A DNA stretch of 7,955 nt from positions 1 to 7,955 of the forward strand of contig JACPFH010000040.1 in the NCBI GenBank assembly GCA_016183075.1, given 5' to 3'. This DNA is from Deltaproteobacteria bacterium (GTDB lineage Bacteria; Desulfobacterota; Binatia; UBA9968). The translations under genes were made by a program, and so were the position numbers. Below the pieces are notes generated by a model. That model searched no databases. It saw only the letters and a program-made list of their open reading frames with translations, and was not told the origin of the DNA. Shown piece after piece: positions 5,151 to 7,955 of this stretch; the first letter of the stretch is position 1; each line of letters opens with the position of its first letter.

Positions 5151-6314
5151 TTAAGAGACAGAGGGTTCGTCAGTCGCCCCTTCGATGTGCGGTGCGCTGT
5201 CCTCGTGAGGGAAAGCCAGGGTGGCTTCAGGGGGCAGGTGAAGCCAGATCTCCTGACCCGGCTCGAACCGGGCTGACGGCGGTCGCTTCATCTGGAGAGC
5301 GTTGGGACCGACCCGGACCTCATAGAGGAACGCGTCGCCCAGGAAGTGGCGCGCGGTCACAGAGGCCCGCAGGACGTTGGGGCCGGGGCCGGAGGCCGGT
5401 GTCAGATCCTCGAGCCGGACGCCGACCCAAACCGGGCCGCTCGCGGGAGCGCCGTCTGTTCGTGTCACCGTCAACACTCCGCCTACCGTGGAGACCGACG
5501 CGATCCCTGCCTGCGCCGACTCCACGGTGCCCTCGAAAAAGTTCATGTCCCCGAGAAACCGGGCAACGAACATGCTCTTCGGGCGATCGTATAGCTCCTG
5601 CGGGGATCCTTCCTGACGTATCACCCCGCAGTCCATCACGGCGATGCGGTCTCCCATCACGGCGATGCGGTCTCCCATCACCATGGCTTCAGCCTGATCG
5701 TGCGTGACGTAGAGCGTCGTGATGCGGATTCGCTTGGTAAGGCGCGTCAACTCCATCCTGAGCTGCGCGCGTAACCTCGCGTCAAGATTGGAAAGGGGCT
5801 CGTCCATCAGGAGCAGCTTCGGCTCGAGCGCAAGCGCTCGCGCCAAGGCGACGCGTTGTTGTTGCCCGCCCGAGAGGCGGGTTACAGGGCGGTAGATCTG
5901 CTCTGTTAAACGCAGCAGATCCACAACTTCTGCCACGCGCCGCTTGACATCTTGACTGCGGAGGCGCCGTGACCCATGGCGAAGGGGAAACGCAATATTG
6001 TCAAACACGTTCAAGTGCGGCCAGAGCGCGTATGACTGGAAGACCATCGCCACCGGCCGGTCCTCGGGCGGGATGAAAATACTACGCGAACGGGAGAAGA
6101 CAAGTTGGCCATCGATCAGGATCTCACCGTCGGTCGGCTCGTCCAGCCCGGCCACGCAGCGCAGCGTAGTCGTCTTCCCTGAGCCGGAAGGACCGAGGAG
6201 AACGTAGAACTCGCCCTCGACCAACTCAAAGCTCACGTCTCGCACCGCCTCCACGGGCAACTCATTCCTGCCTGTGGGGGGAAACGTCTTTCTGAGCCGA
6301 TCTACCCGAACCAC
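5151..6314 (-). CDS. ABC transporter ATP-binding protein, FbpC/PotA/UgpC type with TOBE domain
   Basis: A 387-residue nucleotide-binding subunit that would power the adjacent fused permease from the cytoplasmic side. All ATPase motifs are intact: Walker A GPSGSGKTT (41-49), Q-loop Gln93 in MVFQSYALWPH, signature LSGGQQQR (147-154), Walker B LLLMDEP (167-173), D-loop SNLDAR (175-180), switch His205 in VTHDQAEAM. A TOBE-like regulatory domain follows (about 293-370, with VGVRLEDL). The protein starts with GTG at 6314, with GAGAGG 7 nt upstream, and begins 15 nt after the permease stop. Oddity: residues 214-220 and 221-227 are the same heptad, MGDRIAV twice, where relatives have it once; this is a perfect in-frame 21-bp duplication, and probably explains part of the slightly long size. 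Family members move Fe(III), polyamines, thiamine, sugars or glycerol-3-phosphate; the fused permease favours the Fe(III)/thiamine-like branch. Confidence 0.94.
   Translation of the reverse strand: MVRVDRLRKTFPPTGRNELPVEAVRDVSFELVEGEFYVLLGPSGSGKTTTLRCVAGLDEPTDGEILIDGQLVFSRSRSIFIPPEDRPVAMVFQSYALWPHLNVFDNIAFPLRHGSRRLRSQDVKRRVAEVVDLLRLTEQIYRPVTRLSGGQQQRVALARALALEPKLLLMDEPLSNLDARLRAQLRMELTRLTKRIRITTLYVTHDQAEAMVMGDRIAVMGDRIAVMDCGVIRQEGSPQELYDRPKSMFVARFLGDMNFFEGTVESAQAGIASVSTVGGVLTVTRTDGAPASGPVWVGVRLEDLTPASGPGPNVLRASVTARHFLGDAFLYEVRVGPNALQMKRPPSARFEPGQEIWLHLPPEATLAFPHEDSAPHIEGATDEPSVS
5634..5675. repeat. perfect 2 x 21-bp tandem duplication inside the ATPase gene
   Basis: Positions 5634-5654 and 5655-5675 are identical, and the following CATCAC (5676-5681) begins a third partial copy. 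Since 21 is a multiple of three, the frame is kept and the heptad MGDRIAV appears twice, just after the switch-His region. No base differs between copies, suggesting a recent slippage event or strong constraint; an assembly artefact is also possible. Confidence 0.95.
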
Positions 6315-6321
6315 CTGCGGG

Positions 6322-6327
6322 CCTCTC
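6322..6327 (-). promoter_or_regulatory. Shine-Dalgarno supporting the GTG start of the ATPase
   Basis: The complementary strand reads GAGAGG, ending 7 nt before the GTG at 6314-6312. It falls in the 15-nt gap after the permease stop. It supports GTG as the start, with the protein opening MVRVDRLRKTF as expected for the family. Confidence 0.55.
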
Positions 6328-6329
6328 GT

Positions 6330-7955
6330 CTAAATCGAAGTGCGGCGGACAAGGCGCTGGAAGGCGACCACCAGACAGCCGATAAAGAGCAGCAGGATCA
6401 CCCCCATGGCGCTGGCGACAGACACGTACCCTGAGGCGTTAAACCCCCATATTGCAGTAGAGATCACCTGTGTATTCGGTCGTGCGAGCATGAGCGGCAC
6501 GCTCAGCTCCCGCAGGGCCAAGAGCGCTATCCAGAACCAGGAGAACATCAAGGCAGGCTTTACCGTGGGCACGAGAATCGAGAGAAAAGACCGGCCGCGC
6601 GGGACACCCGAGATGAGACAGGCTTCCTCAAGCTCTTGGTGAACCTGGAGCATGGCACTCGATATAGTCCGATTGGCCCAGGCGAGGGACCGGGTCGCCA
6701 ACGCAAGCACTATGATCCAAATGGTTGTGTAGATCGGAACAATCTTATAGATCGAGATGCCTATGTACAGAAACACGAGCGCCACGACAATACTGGGCAC
6801 CGCAACGGTCGCCATCACTACAAGCTCGGTCGGTTTTCTAGCAGCGAACTGGGTCCGGGTGGTGAGCCAAGCGATGCACGTAGCTATGCCCACGACGAGC
6901 GTCGACACGGCAAGCATCATGGTCAAGCTATTGACTAACACCAGCGGTAATTCCTGAAAAGCAGTCCTGTAAGCTTTTAAGCTTACAGAATTAAGCGCCT
7001 CAAGCGAGAAGGGCTGTACGTAGGGCAACAGGGAAACCCAGATCAGCATGAAGACCGGAATGACCATCTCGATCGCCATGTAAACGCTGATAAAGGCCCA
7101 CGCCAGCGCCTTTGCACGGCGGCTCAAACGGATGGTGGCTTGCTGTCCACGTTTTCCCGTAACCACAGCGTACTTCTCACCGCGACGGACCGACCAGAGG
7201 TAGAAGAAGCTAAGCAGAGCCACGACCATGAAAGCGAGCACACTGAGAGCGGCCGCCTCGCCGTATTGTGGATCGGCATCCGTTGGCGGGTGAGTGAGCC
7301 AGTATAGCCACGTCGAAAACACGAAGATCCGCACAGGCAGGCCGATCATGCCCGGGTAATCGAACATTTCGATGGCAAGGACGAAGTAGTAAATGGCGGT
7401 CGCAAGTAACGCCGGGCCTACTAAGGGAAGCACGATCCGCGTCGTCACAACCCACTTTCCGACGCCGCTCACAAATCCAACCTCCTCCAGGGCAGCGTCA
7501 ATGGAGCCAAAGGTCGGGACGACCATGAAGAATGCCCCGGTGACCATCGCCGCACCCTGAAAGAAGATAATCCAATAGAGCGAGTAGATATTGAAGGGAG
7601 GACTCTCGAAGCCGAAGATATCTTTGGCGATCGTGTTGGCGATGCCATTGGACGGGTTAAACATAAAAATGTACGCCATCGCAACGAGGAATCCGGGGAC
7701 CGCGATCCTTACGGTGAGCAGTGTGAGCAGGAGACCCTTGCCCGGCAGGTCCGTGCGCGTATACAGCCACGCGAACGGCACGACGAAAAACCACATCACC
7801 GCAACGCTGCCGGTGCCTAATAGAAGCGTATTGCGAAAGACTTCCCAGAAATAACTATTTCGAAAGACGCTTCTAAAGTTGGCGAGACTGAAAGGGCCCG
7901 GGTCCAGAAGCGTCCCTTCTTTCAAGCTCGCCACCGCTAGCACGATTAATTGACC
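6330..7955 (-). CDS. fused two-domain ABC permease, FbpB/SfuB-like (iron(III)- or thiamine-type), 5'-truncated
   Basis: An inner-membrane permease with two transmembrane domains in one chain, the channel of the importer whose ATPase follows 15 nt downstream. The frame is open to the right edge: upstream of the GTG at 7943 it continues as GQLI, and the usual first helix is missing, so the true start is off the window. Visible are 541 residues. Numbered from the GTG, two coupling loops stand out: DAALEEVGFVSG...RIVLPLVGPALL (about 149-180) and QELEEACLISGVPRGRSFLSILVPTVKPAL (about 436-465). Each is flanked by about five or six hydrophobic helices, and the hydrophilic linker between halves is about 253-276. 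This fused layout is typical of ferric-ion transporters and relatives (ThiP, some putrescine/phosphonate types). A cognate binding protein is expected just upstream, beyond the edge. A perfect 10-bp inverted repeat lies within the gene at 6967-6988. Confidence 0.93.
   Translation of the reverse strand, partial: GQLIVLAVASLKEGTLLDPGPFSLANFRSVFRNSYFWEVFRNTLLLGTGSVAVMWFFVVPFAWLYTRTDLPGKGLLLTLLTVRIAVPGFLVAMAYIFMFNPSNGIANTIAKDIFGFESPPFNIYSLYWIIFFQGAAMVTGAFFMVVPTFGSIDAALEEVGFVSGVGKWVVTTRIVLPLVGPALLATAIYYFVLAIEMFDYPGMIGLPVRIFVFSTWLYWLTHPPTDADPQYGEAAALSVLAFMVVALLSFFYLWSVRRGEKYAVVTGKRGQQATIRLSRRAKALAWAFISVYMAIEMVIPVFMLIWVSLLPYVQPFSLEALNSVSLKAYRTAFQELPLVLVNSLTMMLAVSTLVVGIATCIAWLTTRTQFAARKPTELVVMATVAVPSIVVALVFLYIGISIYKIVPIYTTIWIIVLALATRSLAWANRTISSAMLQVHQELEEACLISGVPRGRSFLSILVPTVKPALMFSWFWIALLALRELSVPLMLARPNTQVISTAIWGFNASGYVSVASAMGVILLLFIGCLVVAFQRLVRRTSI
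6967..6988. repeat. perfect 10-bp inverted repeat within the permease gene
   Basis: Arms CTGTAAGCTT (6967-6976) and AAGCTTACAG (6979-6988) are exact reverse complements around a TT centre. The site codes for SVSLKAY near the start of the second permease half (about residues 319-326). No T run follows it on the coding strand. It could be an operator-like palindrome, an mRNA structure between the two halves, or chance. Confidence 0.8.

Noticed and set aside
4973..5707. 244-codon + strand open frame antisense to the ATPase and the SGNH start
   Set aside because: Its translation is rich in Arg, Pro, Ser and Gly with no domain pattern, and it lies opposite an ATPase with all motifs intact; it is a GC-driven shadow.

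Overview
The window reads as accessory transport chromosome from a Gram-negative-type bacterium with moderately high GC. Two secreted periplasmic binding proteins of the NMT1/THI5-like (TauA/SsuA) class, together with dense ABC importer genes and hypotheticals, suggest an uncultivated soil or sediment lineage, such as a Deltaproteobacteria-like, Binatota, Rokubacteria/NC10 or Tectomicrobia-type genome. That placement is inferred from gene style only; there is no rRNA or marker gene here.

Left part, + strand: the 3' end of a TauC/SsuC-type ABC permease runs in from outside the window. It is followed 18 nt later by a small DUF2007-type protein with a C-terminal zinc ribbon. A small four-helix membrane protein on the - strand converges on it. 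A roughly 385-bp non-coding region separates that gene from the divergent first NMT1-like binding protein (+, 1800-2777), which has a strong Shine-Dalgarno sequence and a clear signal peptide.

Right part, - strand: reading from the right edge leftward come a fused two-domain ABC permease of Fe(III)/FbpB (or putrescine/thiamine-like) type, truncated by the window edge, then an FbpC/PotA-type ATPase with a TOBE domain. Next is a membrane-anchored SGNH/GDSL-like hydrolase, and after a 161-bp gap a second NMT1-like binding protein (3799-2780). This last gene ends 2 bp from the oppositely oriented first binding protein. Permease and ATPase (15-nt gap) and ATPase and hydrolase (32-nt gap) look co-transcribed.

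How the genes work together: the permease-ATPase pair should form one inner-membrane importer whose cognate binding protein is either off the right edge (the usual fbpABC-like order) or, less conventionally, the NMT1-like protein downstream. The left permease belongs to a different importer class, to which either NMT1-like protein could belong; its ATPase is not in the window. Substrates cannot be assigned. I found no CRISPR array, RNA gene, complete mobile element or recognisable defence system. The most distinctive details are a perfect 21-bp in-frame tandem duplication in the ATPase, an SGNH protein with non-canonical catalytic blocks, a perfect 10-bp inverted repeat inside the permease gene, and an ATP-synthase-c-like helix in the small membrane protein.
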